Part shown: positions 48,817-62,600 of the stretch, piece after piece
How positions within the stretch are numbered: position 1 is the first letter of the stretch
Layout of the letters: every line of letters begins with the position of its first letter
Assembly: GCF_964355755.1 (NCBI RefSeq)
Contig: NC_092674.1
Span: forward strand, 9,739,001 to 9,803,000
DNA length: 64,000 nt
Direction of reading: 5' to 3'
DNA from: Antedon mediterranea
Lineage: Eukaryota > Echinodermata > Crinoidea > Comatulida > Antedonidae
The notes under the pieces: generated by a model
Told to the model about the DNA's origin: nothing
Database searches by the model: none
What the model saw: only the letters and a program-made list of their open reading frames with translations
Program-made: the position numbers and the translations under genes

Positions 48817-50204
48817 TCTAAAGGAACAAATACAAAAGGTCATGAGCATTGTGTAACTCTACTCTATAAAGGTAAACAAAGATATGAACTTGCTAGCATA
48901 ACAGTTTACTAAGCTAACAATTCTGCCTAAAACAAATAATGATTAATCAAGATTATATTAGTATATTATTATCATGTGTTTATTTATCAAGTAAAATTAC
49001 TAATAACATGTAAAAATGTCCGTTAGTGTTATCATGGAGAAATACTTATTTCTCCATGGTGTTATGTTGTCGTATTTTATCAGAAATCAGGCATTAATCA
49101 CATGGGACAAAACAATAATCATAGATTTAACTGTTACAAAATAAATACATTTGTTATGACATTGATTCCCTGCATTGATCAGGGAAGAGTTAAATTAAAT
49201 TAATTTAACTCTTCTCTGCATTTTTTTTTTTATTCAATCGAAACCGATATTTACCGCCACTAACGGGTTTGATACAAACAAAGCCAGGACTGTTTAAAGC
49301 ACCTTGATTGGTCCCAACATTGATCAAGGGCTTCTTTTTTCCAGTGGCCACCTTGACCAGAGGAAAGGCATGGGCCAATACGTCTGAGGCAGATACTAGA
49401 TGCATTAATGTAAAGTGCTACTGAATATTACATTGCATGTGATTATAGAAATATGTGCTATGTTAATATAAACGTGATAATAACATAATAATTCATTCAA
49501 AGTAGTTACCTGAGCTGTCAAAAATGTACCACCTTACAATAAGATGTATGTTCCCTAAAACATGAAAAATGAAGATGAATAAAATCTTGAATAAGCTATT
49601 TTGTAGTTAATAAAGTTGTTCACTTCTGATTTCGCTAAATACAAAATAAATGATTACATTTGACCAGAATCAAGTTGTGTCAAAACTGTGTGTGAGTCAA
49701 CCACAATAATTAACATGACGCATTCTTACAATAAGATTTTCTTGGAAACAAGTTATATTTTGCCAAAAACTAAAATGATGGTTGATTAGTAATCAATCCT
49801 TATTGGTCTTATACTTTTGTGCTGCTTACTTACTATGGTCAAGTGTATAAATTATATAGATACAAAGCCTAGAGAGGATATAAAAGAGTACCAAACAGTG
49901 AGTAGGTCTACACTACTTACAGTACTTGTGTTTTTTTCAATACAATTTATTTATTTGTGTATTTTATTTTAGGAGACCCAGTTTTATTACATACATGGGT
50001 CTAACAAGTATGACTATCTATGAAAAAGTAATACAAATTACTGTTACTTGCATTAGTAGGCCTAGGCCCTAGGCGGCCTCAATAAAATTTTACAATTTCA
50101 AATTCTTTTTTTTTTCGTGACAGACTAGGCTTGGCCTACATAATAAAAAGTAAAAACATACTAATAAAATAGTGTCATGATATTAAATGTAGGCCTATTA
50201 CTTT

Positions 50205-50640
50205 CATTTTTTCATTTCTTTATTCGACAACAAGCGGTCCAGGGATTGCGACAGCAACAGAGCACCATAACACATTTGTGTCCGCAATCCCTGTAACATA
50301 CAACTTAATACAAGTTAAAAATGAATATAAAATATACAGAATATATAAAAAATTTAATTAATTTGTATTACTGTGTTACACAATTTAAAATACTCCTATA
50401 CAATTAAAATAAATTTAGCGTTGATCAAGCAGATATTTTTTCAATTTCGACAGGAATTTTTTCAAAGGAAGAGTAACTGCTTGATCTTTGATTATGGAGG
50501 GTAGTGATGACCATATAACAGGAAATTTGTTGATAGACGAATATTTTAAAGTATCGGTACGTGCAAAAGGGTGGACAAATGTGTTATTTTGTTGTACCAA
50601 ACATAAAGGTATACTAAAGTTTACACTGATCATTCTACAG
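50205..50640 (-). mobile_element. Non-LTR retrotransposon fragment, RT C-terminus and 3' UTR
   Basis: The minus frame 50633-50415 ends with an IWSSLPSIIKDQ, LPLKKFLSKLKKYLL sequence, the usual tail of a LINE ORF2 ('W-x-x-LP ... F-x-x-x-L-K-x-x-L'). The rest downstream to ~50205 is a 3' UTR with AGGGATTGCGACAGCAACAG. It is truncated at its 5' end. Confidence 0.65.
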
Positions 50641-51234
50641 CTAGGCCCCCTTGGTTCGATTGTCCATGCCTCACCACAGAAAACGCCTCCCGGTCCATTC
50701 CATCCTTTGTACCGACAGCAACCTTAATTCTAACAGACGGAGGTAGGCCTAACTTTAGCACGTTAAAAACTAAGCAACAGTCGGTAAAATTACACGTATC
50801 ATAATCATAAACTTATATAATATACATTCATAATAAAAATTAATACCAGTTAATTGATGATAAAAATATGACGAATTGAAAAAAAAGTATATTATGAAAC
50901 TAGTTTCTCGCGAATATTTACAATCTGAACTTCCGTTTTTTTCTGTCTCTGCGCATTTATTTGTTGTTTTTCTCAATTAATTTCTGACGAATCATTTGAA
51001 CTTTGATTGAGTCCCGAAAACGGACCCGTCTCATAACAAACTACTCTTTATATTGCATAATAGCTGAAGGGTTTTTCGAAAAATGAATTATTGTCGTTTA
51101 AATTACCAATAAATTGTAGAATAGTTATGCTTTAACATGAAAATAAAGCATCAAATATTTATGTGTTTATTTCTAAAAATTAAATCGTCTTAAAATAACT
51201 TCCCGGTGGCGCTATTTAGGAAAGCCTTTTGCTA

Positions 51235-51299
51235 TGACGTCATGACCTGGCGCCAAAGCCTTATAGAAGATGTTAAATATGGGAAATCGTCCGAATTTC
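51235..51299 (+). promoter_or_regulatory. JADE promoter candidate: CRE, E2F-like site and first-exon donor
   Basis: A perfect palindromic CRE (TGACGTCA) at 51235-51242 is followed by TGGCGCCAAA (E2F-like) at 51248-51257 and, 42 bases on, by a strong donor, TTTC|GTAAGT (exon end 51299). This fits a TATA-less promoter with a short non-coding first exon spliced to the exon before the JADE ATG. A short upstream ATG at 51279 would not read into JADE in frame. Confidence 0.5.
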
Positions 51300-53682
51300 G
51301 TAAGTAATTTTGGTAGAAATATTGACTTCACCTTCCAAAAAGTATTATATAATGAATATATAATATATGTAGATATTTGTTAATAAATAATACTACACAT
51401 TTTTTCCTTCAATCAATGATTTTAATCTGTATGAATATATAATGAGATAATTTTGAATCAATCAAAATGGATGGAAATGTCATGTGTAAAAAATGAAACG
51501 GTCACCAAACAACATCTGGATGTGCCCTAACTAGCCTACCCTGGGTTTATCTAAATTCGTATGAAGTATTATATACTTGATATATTATTATAAATCCCAA
51601 ACATGCAGTTAGTTCATATCCTCATATAAATATTGCATTTGAAAATATTACTACGTTGCAATTCTGTAGGCCTAAAAAACCAATTTATGCTGAGAATGTA
51701 AAAGGGTGACCCGAGATTAGACGATTTCCTCAGGTGGTGAATTAGGTCATACGAGGTAAACGGTGTCTGTTTGTGGCCTAACTTTCTTTTTTTTTTTGTG
51801 GCTAAGCATATCTACCATAATTTTAATCATAATTTTTATCATAATTTTTAGCATTCATCCAACATCATAAGCAATTACACGATACCAAATACGATAATAC
51901 TATTAATATTCAATTTAATTTATTTTTATTTACAAAATTATTACAATTTTACAATTAAATGTTTGTTCTACTCAACTCTGCAACTTAAAGCAGAAAATTA
52001 TGCAAACTAATAATTATTATAGATTGGCTATTTTTATGCTCAGTTGTTGTAAACAGGATAAGCGTATTGCTAATGTTATGCCATGTTATTGTATATTCAG
52101 TAACCAATATTTATAATTGGTAGAAACTCAGTGTCAAACTGTTGGTTATGGGGATTACTATATCATATGTGGTAATCCCTACAATCATGGATTATCCCAA
52201 ATATGCATGTTTTTTTTTTAATCGAGTTGTTGAGCTATACATTTTGCCACATTTACAACTCTTGACATGTATCATGTATGTAGTGAATTACAATTTACAA
52301 ATAAGAGAAAAACTTGTTTATATAGCAATTTAATCTTTCAACTCTTTAATTCCCTTAATTCAGATCTCTTAACTATATTATTCAATGCATAAAGATTAAT
52401 TATTTGTACCATTGCACTCATAAACATTAATTATTTGTATATATTCCACACTCACATTATATGCAAGATAATTTAGTTACAGTGTATGTTTTGTTTCCAA
52501 GATTCAAATTTAACATGAAAGCCACTATATACTGTAATACTGTAATTTTTTAATTATTTGCATAATGATTTGAATGTAATTTTAAATGCAAATGTAGATC
52601 ATATAAGTATGGACATTCCATGGTATTTGAGAACTCATACTCCCACCTCCATACTTACATGAAATGAGTGGTGTGCATGGTCGGTTTAATATATGTCACA
52701 CTCTAAGATAATTTGTAATTATTTATAATCAAATGCACAAGTTCAGAATAAATTAATTTACTAATATTTTATACAATATTTACGATGATGGTGATGGCTG
52801 ATATTAATACATAATACTGGTTATTATTCTGTTGGGCAGGGTCACCGGGGAAGGTGGGTGTCACTCTTAAATATTTCCAAACAAGGAGGTGCAGCATTTA
52901 CAGGTATATTTCCAAGGATTTGATAGCACAAGTGCAGGGGCAGAGTCACCCACATTCAAGCATTTGTACCCACCCCAAAATATGTATGGAAATATGTTAT
53001 TTTTCCACCCACCCTTTACCTCTTTGACACAAAACATTGACTACAGTACTATACATCCCTATTAAAAATTTTAAAAAGTGTGCATTACAATGTTACATAG
53101 GTTTTACAGATGGTTCTGAAATGTAGTTGAATAAAAATTATCAATATCATTTTGCTATTTTTATCCAAACTGTTAAACACGCATGCATGACATACTATGT
53201 AACCATGATGTAACTAAAAAAAACCTTGTTTTTTTTTTAATGGTTTCAAATTAAATTAACCAATTAAGTAAGTGCTTGATTCCATAAATAATACGATTAT
53301 TGAATTATTTCATAAAGATTAAAATAAATAATACAGTTTATCTTATAAAATTGGAATTTACCAGATCAAATTAATTTTAATGTCTCTTTGTCTGCTGCCC
53401 TCTCTTGTTAAATTTGTTCTCATGATGAACAATTAGGCTTGTGCCATTGTTATGTTATGCAATGTTTGTCAATGTTAAAATGTAATTGATATGTTTGAAC
53501 ATAGTATCTATAATTTGTTAGTATTTTAATTAACCCAGTAAAAATGTTACTAATTTTCATGTTCATAAAAAACTGTCTGATATTTTTTCAGATAGTAACA
53601 ACATAGATGCTATTAGCATGGCAAGAATAGTCAAAGAGTAAATTACTATTTATATCTAGACTTGTTTCACAACAAGACAACC

Positions 53683-56600
53683 ATGTATAGCCAATCAGGC
53701 AACCACAATCAACCTGCGGAGGTGAGTTTGCTAATTTAGGTATTGTAAAAATGGTTCATAGAGAAACAGAGAAGGCAGACAACGTGGGAACTGCTTCATC
53801 ACAGGATTGAGTTCAAGCATCTTGGTGATTCTAATAATTCTAAAAAGATTGTACTTTGTGTATTCTATATTTTCAAGTTCGGACCAATGGTTGCTTGCTT
53901 TTCCATGTCCATGTTCTTAGCCATGTTTATAATGTTGATATAAAGTTTGCGGTACACCATGTAGGCCTATATATAGTTCAGAAATAAACTGTTGGGTTTC
54001 TCAACGTTTCGATCAATATACTTTGATCCTACTTTTTTTTTTTCACCATGCAAACCTTCAAACAACATTGCACATTGTTTACATGCCGTTGACAATCATG
54101 AAATGCAAAAGATGGAGGGGAAATGGTTCTTGTTATTTCTTAAACATGATATTGGAACCTTCATTTGGTCCCAAAATTGTACCCTCATTAGGTGTTCTAC
54201 TGTTACAATATTTCTTATGAGCAAAAATATTTCGCAAATCTATAGTATTCATAAAACTGTTCATTGGATTTTTTAAGGTTTTCCGCAAGGATTTAATAAG
54301 TGCCATGAAACTTCCTGACTCGGCACATTTGGATCATGATGAATATTTCTTGATGGCCGACACATGGAAACCAGAGTGGGAGAAAGGCGTACAAGTACCT
54401 GTTAATCCAGACCGGGTACCGTGTGCAGACATTAAAGAGGTTCGTCCAAAAACACCTGGTGTCTACAAAATGTAAGTGCCTTAATATTATATTAAAGCTT
54501 AATTCACGCAAGGAAGTTTAGCGCAACATAAGTAACTTGGCCAATCACAAGCGATGGATTATCAGAACAGCTTGTTATTGGTAAATTCAGGTTCCTTTGA
54601 GATTACGTCCTAGTGGGAACCAAGCTTTACCATAGAACCCAATTAATTAAGGGGACACATTCCAGAACAATGTGTCCCTTTAATAGGCGTGTCCTCTGAT
54701 TAGGCGTTGGTCCTAGTGCTAAAACATTGGGCGTCGTTCGCTTTACAGGAAAGTGTCAAAAGTAGGAATTCTACTGTTTATTATTATTACATTTTGTTTC
54801 AGGTATTTTTCAATGCAATTACATTGCAATGTACTGTACAGTCCCACAATACGAAATGAGGTGGGATAATGTCAATTGCTTATGCCTATAATTAAAAGAA
54901 TTTGTTGAATTTTTGTTTTAAATTCTTACAATGTCATCTTGTGATCATGATACACGCACAGTTGCTGGTAAATTCATTACTATAACTGTTAACACAAAGT
55001 ATGAATTAATTATTACTAAAAGATGTGTATTTAAATAAATCATTTTAAAAATTTATATAACTATGAAATGTCCTGAAACATGTTTAGTTCAGTTTAATAT
55101 TTTTTTCAAGTTGCTGAAATGATCCTAAACATGTTTAAATTTCTTGTTTTTTTATTTCCAATGTTGTCACCATAATGGCCCTAAACATGTTTAATTCTTT
55201 CATATTTTTTTGTAAATTTGAAGAGGCCCTGAACATGTTTAAATTTCTTGTTTTTTTTGTCTAGTACAAAGCATTGTTACTATAATGGCTCTAAATATTT
55301 TTAATTGTGTCATATTTTTGTCTGAATTTGGTAAAATTGCCCAAAACATGTTTAAATGTTCATCTTTTTTTTCTGTTAGACCACGCAAGTTAGTGAAACT
55401 GCCGCCAAAGGGTAATGATGATGAAGATGACAAAGACAAGGGATTTTGGCAGTCTCTAGAGGCTGTCTGCAAGTATGACCTAGATGACACAGACAGAATC
55501 TGGCTGGAGCTTGCCAACAATGAGAGAGAAGAGTATGGTAGGTGGTTTTTTCTAGCCTTGTTCACACTGAACTTTGAACTTTATCCATTGGTAAAGCAAG
55601 GCCATTGGTAAATTTGATTATTGATCGCACAATGCACTTTAATGCTTTCATGCGGTTTGTTTTAAATACCAACCATTCGTCTTGGTTAACTTAACGTATC
55701 CAGTGTTCAGATTGGACTTTGCCGGTGTGCGATCAAGGCTTTTGTCAGTTTCTTCGTTGCATGTTCATGATTCATCCAATCACAACTGTAGGATAGAAGG
55801 CATCTTCGTCTTGAGAAGGCAGAAAATCAGCTAGTGCTAATAATTCATTATTCAAACCTCATACTTCAGTTTGGGTAATAATGACATAAACATATACTTT
55901 CTTCCTTTTCCTTAATCTCGTTTTCACAGTTTTTTTTTTAAATTTGTTTGCACTATAGCCATTAACCATTAGTAAACTCTGAGGGTGCCGAATCGAATCT
56001 GGTTGCGATGTGAAAGCAGTTTTATAATATATCTAAAAAAAACAAAACAATTTTAACTGATTATCATCGCAAAACATTTTTCTTTTGTTCCATTAATACC
56101 ATTTTAGATTGCAATTCATAAGCCACTTGTTTTCTGTTTTTACATATAATATCATGGTTTATTATGTAATTATTTAATCGACATTTACGTGGTTATATAG
56201 TAATGATGAATTATTGATGTAGTCATAAAGGTTGATACAAAAATGTTCTATATTTAGGTATTAAATTAGCATTAGCCCAGAGATAACACAAACCTAGATT
56301 GAGCACTTGCCCAGATTAAGTACGTGCCCAAGTTGAGCACTTGCCCAGATTGAGTACTCACCCAGATTGAGCACTTGCCCAGATTGAGCCCTTGCCCAGA
56401 TTGAGCACTTGCCCAAATTGAGCACTTGCCCAGATTGAGCACTTGCCCAGATTGAGCCCTCGCCCAGATTGAGCCCTTGCCCAGATTGAGTACGTGCCCA
56501 AATTGAGCACTTGCCTAGATTGAGCACTCGCCCAGATTGAGCACTTGCCCAGATTGATTACGTGCCCAAATTAAGCACTTGCCCTGATTGAGTACTTGAT

Positions 56601-59600
56601 CAGATCATAAATCAGTTACAAATTGTAGATCCATGATCTGGAAAACAGAGTCTAATATAAAAAAAAATGCCGCGCCTATAAAATATAAAATAACGGATAA
56701 TAACAAACCTTATTCAATTAATATTTTTTTTAATAAATAATATTTTATAATATTTGAATCTTTAGAAAGTATAAGTTTAAAAAATTATGCTCAAAATAAA
56801 TGTAAATGATACAATGCAACCAAAACTTTACTCTAGCGTTGCTAAAAATGATACTTTAATGTTATATGTTATCATTAACCATTGCCCTGAATTATAGGCA
56901 TATTGTTTTCATTACCTATTTTGTATGTATGTCTTGTTATTACCTAATAATAATATACGCTCCAGCAGTTGAACCTAATAATGTGATATTAAATATGATT
57001 ATAATGAAACGATTGTGTTGGTGGATTACAAACTATTATAACACAGACAATGATGTGAAATAAAATTATGCCTTAAGCTATTCTTTTATCTTAGTATTAG
57101 GCCTTATGGGTAAAATAAAAGCATTTGAAAGGTTGTGTTTCGGCAGCCTAAACAATTAACTGATACTATAATTGTTTTTATGGCTGCGAAAAGACTGCCA
57201 AAGATAATAATATTATTATATTTGTATCAGTTCATTTTAAGCCTGTGCTTGTAGCCTGACTAAAAATAAAATGATATATTTAATTCAGATTGACTTGTAA
57301 ATTAATAACCTTTGACCTTTGTATTGTAATTTCATTTTAGGTTATCCTCCAATTGATGAATATACTGTGGAGAGAATAATCGAAGAATGTGAAACACAGG
57401 TCGGTATTAATTAACCATATTCACAAATATTTCAGAAACATATTTTTTTTTCCAAGATAATTGATTTTGATTATCAAAATATGAAATTAGATTCTTAACA
57501 TCTAAAATGTGAGTAATTTCCATGCATAATTTCATTTTCATTATTTTTCATTAAGTATAATTGTTGGTTTGTTTTCTCCACAGTGCCATAGTAACATAGA
57601 ACATGCAATACAAACTGAAGAAGGCCTCGGTATAGAATATGATGAAGATGTTATTTGTGATGTTTGTAGAGCTGTAAGTGTTAGCTGACAAAATAGCATA
57701 CTTAACAATGAATGAGTTTTTTAAAATGATATCATAATTATGTAGTTATACATTATTTCCAAATACAACAAAATTTGGTTTTTGAATTTTGAAATTTTCA
57801 TTTGCACATCATGCAAAGACCAACTTTAAATTATCGATGTAAATTATTTTGAAAACGTAACACATAGTTAGAGACTGAATTCTAATTGCAATGGTCTATA
57901 CACAACATAAGCATATAAAATCATTATCTTTCAAAACGCATTTGTTTATTTTTAGCCGGATTGTGAGGAAGGCAATGAAATGGTTTTCTGTGACAAGTGT
58001 GATGTCTGTGTTCATCAGGTAATTGTATAATGATATACCGTATATCCTTAGGTATAATCCCACTTTGGGTCTAATCCCATCCCCTACTTTATGTCTGATA
58101 TCACAAACAGTCCCACCCCCAAAGTTGGTGGTGATATTATACCAGAGGATATAATGTAATTATTATGAAGTAAAGTCTGAAGATAATCTGTAGTTTTTAG
58201 AAAAGCTGGGTTTACTGTATGCATGTTACGTTTACAGTATAATGAGAGATAACATTTTTTATTTTTTACACACAATATATATTTACATAAACTCATATTT
58301 AAAAAGAGTTAAATTTCATGTATACAATTTATAAAACAGTACAATTACACAACTCATTGTTTATTTTAGGCATGCTATGGTATCATTAATGTCCCAGAAG
58401 GAACGTGGATGTGCCGTACCTGTGCCCTAGGGATACAACCGGCATGTCTTCTGTGTGGCAAGAAAGGCGGAGTGATGAAAAGCACAAGGTATATTGAACA
58501 CACCTTGTGATTTGATTTGATGATTATGTATCACATACCATGCATTATTCAGATCCATTCTCACTATTAGCTGGTATATTGCACTTTTGAGAATGATGTG
58601 CTTATGACTGTTGCAATTTTTTTTAAATAGTCCAATCCATCTTTCAACAATATTCTATCCTACTTATAAACATTTATTAATTATGTACTAGCAGTAATAG
58701 GTGTTAAAAAGTTAATAGAAACAATTAGGATTACATATCATTATTTATAAGGTTGCTCTTCTCATGAATATGCATAACTTTATTATGATTAGGAGTGGAA
58801 CAAAGTGGTCACATGTCAGCTGTGCATTGTGGGTACCCGAAGTATCCATTGGGTGTGTTGATAGGATGGAACCTGTAACCAAAATTTCACAAATTCCAGT
58901 AAGGATTATATTATTATTTTTTTTATAAATAAAAATAAATTTTTTTTCAATTCAATTTTATTTCATAAGATACATCATTGTTTAATAACATGAGTAGAAT
59001 GCACTTATGCAGGATAAACATTAATAAACCCAAAGGGCATGATCATAGTCATGGAATATTAACAACTTATCGACCTAACCCCTAAATAAACAGAAACTAA
59101 CTTTCTAAAAAATGACACAATAAATAGTTGGATAAGTTGTTGTCATGCTCTTCATCTGGTATGACATTTTAAATGACACAATAAATAGTTGGATAAGTTG
59201 TTGTCATGCTCTTCATCTGGTATGACATTTTAAATGACACAATAAATAGTTGGATAAGTTGTTGTCATGCTCTTCATCTGGTATGACATTTAAAAATTCT
59301 AAATTGTTCTCTAAATCCAGAATTTCTAATAGTTTGATTTTCTTACAAATTGTACACATTATTAAAAATTAAAAATATTTACTTTATTACAGGCCAGTCG
59401 ATGGGCGTTAGTTTGCAATCTGTGTAGAGTGAGGACAGGAGCGTGCATTCAATGCTCTGTAAGTTGATATACATATTGTCTCTTTTTACCTTTTGAGGAC
59501 ATGAAAGCCTCGTGAAACTTTATTAAGTAAAGTATGTGTTTAGGCTGACCAAAATTTAATGTATTTTATTGATTGCAAATTGACTTTATTATGTTATTTT

Positions 59601-62600
59601 AATGTAGGTAAAAACTTGCAAGACGGCCTACCATGTTACCTGTGGGTTTGAGAACAGTCTTGAGATGAAAACCTTTCTAGATGAAGACTCAGAGGTCAGG
59701 TTTAAGGTCAGTATATTCAGATGCTGGTCTATACTGGCCATTTTGCACAGTGGTCAACGATAGTCGGCCCTGTCCAGTAATCTGAATTTCCAACCACCAC
59801 TTTAATAACGCCGACCACCACTATATTTATATATACTGTATATATTTTTCTTAATAATTGCAACACTAGAGTTGATAGATATATTAACTGGAATATTGTA
59901 ATACAGTCAACTCTCCCAATACCGGACTCTTTTTGAGGACCAAATGGTCCCAAATTTATATTTACCATTAAAAACACATTCCGAATACCAGACTTTCCAG
60001 AAAACCAGACTTATTTGGCCGGCCCAAAGGTGTCCGGTATTGGGAGAGTTGACTGTATACGCTTTTACACTTCATGTTTGATTAAATAATTTCAGGCTAG
60101 TGCCTATTAGCTTCAATACCCACTCTTAAATAGTCTAGTATTGACTGAGGGTAATATAATAATAACATCTAGCATACAATATCCTCAGCTTAGTTTAGAC
60201 TTTAATAATCTGAGCCAGGTGAGATGTGCTTGCCATGACTTTCAAGCCTCAACTAGACAACACAAATAATTATACATATTTCTATTTCATAATCAAACCT
60301 TAACTTTTCTCGTTTAGTCATTTTGCTTAAAGCACTGCTCAAAGAAACCTGATGTGGACTCTCCACGCAAACAGGGCATGGCAAAGAAAGAAAAAACACA
60401 GGAAGAGAAAGCCAATGACCGAGTCATCAGGTATTGCATTTCTTCTGTTTCAATGTCCGCAAAACAATGTTATAAAATTCAACTCAAAATACATCTTAAA
60501 TCTTAAAGACCGGCTTCATTTAGTGGCGTTTTCCAACAGCCATTATGAACCGCCTATTCTAAAAGAACTGAACTGGACATAGTTTTGTTTGAAAATAATT
60601 TACATAAAGTTGTTCAACCATCTAAGAAAGAATTTATGCAACAATGCACAAACTATTCTTCTGAACATCTTTCGAAATCGTTAATAATTACAATAGAACA
60701 TCAATTACTTTCTTACTTAAGCCTTGTTACACCTAGCAGGGCATATGCCATCAACTACACATCTCCATCTCACACGGTTCTGGGCAATTCCCTCTACCTC
60801 TGTCCAGTTGTAGCCAGCATCCTGCACCTCCTTCACCTCAATTAAGGAGACGCTATTCTCATTGACAATAATTACACACACACGCTCTTCACTACTAATC
60901 CTTTTCTTTTTTGCATGCGACTCCTGACCAATGTACACGATAACCAACAAGGGCTTTTTTTTTTTCGCTTTTTCAGAATTCAACGGATCATGGAGGAGTT
61001 CTATGACTATGCAGAATCTGAATCAGTAGCAGAGTCGTTAGGAATGAAGGATGACATAGATACTATAGACTTATTACTTCAGTACTGGAAGCTCAAGCGC
61101 AGGGTAATTAGAAATTGTAAAAATATTCCTTTTTACAAAAAATTTATTTATTTTTATACACACGCCTTAAAAAATAATATCCTGGATTTATGAAGCACCT
61201 AATGTTGTGAAACTTCCTAAGCGCTGTAGATATTATTACCCGGTCATTTTTGGATCAAACATGTATGGAAACATAATCCCATAATGCAGCTAGTAATCAG
61301 CAAAAAGTTGTGTCTTGACCTTACCAGGTACCCATTTCTACAACTGGCAAATGTAGGTAAAGTGTCTTGCCTAAGAATACAAAAATGTTACAAGAATTGG
61401 ATTTGTACCCAAAATCTCAGGATCAGTAGTCCAACACACTGCACCACACTCCCTTACAGCAGGTAACTTGCCATTTACAGGATGGATAAACTATATTGTG
61501 TGCAGCTTATAAACCCATTTGAGGCTTAGGGAGTGGAGACGAAACATTTGTGTGTCATGTCCCTGTAGGTCAAGATTGAACCCTGGACCTTGGGATTGGA
61601 AGGCACGCATGTTAACCACCAAGCTACAGCTCCACTATAATTTCAGTAGAAAATTTTGAAATATTTGAAGGAAACAATGACTATTATTGTTTATTTCGTT
61701 TATCTAGGCCAACTTCAACAAACCTCTCATTTCATTCCGCAAGGAGGACGAGACGCCGAGTGAAAATGAGGAGTACAACCTCACAGCACGTCTCAAGATG
61801 TTTGTACATCTACGACAAGATCTTGAACGGGTAGGTTCAAAATTTGATCTTTTTTTTCCAAAAGATATTCTACCATTTTTCTCCCAATACCAGACTCTGA
61901 AACCAAAAACTTTTCTTGACCAAATGGCCAAGAATTCCTTTATAGCATTAAAATCTATTCAGAATACTAGACTTTTCGGAAAATCATTAGTTTACTGTAG
62001 TTGAAGTATTATTGAACATTTCCATATTTATCATTTTCAGGTACGAAATTTGTGCTACATGGTGCAGAAACGAGAAAAACTAAGCAAGCAATACCTCAAA
62101 CTTAAACATCAAATTTTCAAAAAGCAATGCGAAGTTTTCAACAGTGATACCACCGATTTGACAGAAGAAGAATTAAATTTGTTCGTAAATGCGGATTCGC
62201 TTAGCAGCAAGGAACGTGTAAATGAACGTTTGGATAGGATGGTAAAGTGCCAAAGTGCGTCGGATGACGATGATACATCCGATGTTAACTCGCCAAAAAT
62301 GTGTCATAAATCTTTAGAAAACGGTGCATCGCGTAATCGACACAATACGCAAAGATCAGTAGGGCATTCAGATGCTGATGTCAGCGATTTGGAAAGCGAG
62401 GAAGAAAAACATTCTACAAATGAAATGTTTAGTGCTAATCGTGATCTAGATATAGAAACTGATAAACAAGATATCTGTAGATCGCATAATGCAGATACAA
62501 AGAATCGTGTAAAACGATTCAAACGAACTGTAAATGGACGATTTGGAAAAAGTAGTCAGAAAGTTTGTAGAAATGAAAAGAACTCTGATAGCGTTTTTGA

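Larger units (their letters stand above)
48817..53682. other. Intergenic / 5' UTR region between SH3D19-like and JADE genes
   Basis: No coding exon is supported. It contains upstream non-coding exons and promoters of both divergent genes, a diverged family-A MITE (49530-49650), a LINE fragment (50205-50640) and a JADE promoter candidate (51235-51299). Acceptor-like ends before the JADE ATG occur at 53590 (TTTTTTCAG) and 53660 (TATATCTAG). The remainder is AT-rich and unremarkable. Confidence 0.6.

Noticed and set aside
49205-49405. Possible extra N-terminal exon of the SH3D19-like gene with a good acceptor and donor
   Set aside because: Its open frame does not join the ATG exon in a phase that keeps the big exon open, and I do not recognise the peptide. 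It could be a non-coding 5' exon.
60352-60845. Plus-strand frames of 76 and 86 residues in the JADE gene
   Set aside because: The first reads exon 11 in a wrong frame through its donor into intron 11; the second is wholly intronic. Both JADE exons there are fixed by phase and homology.
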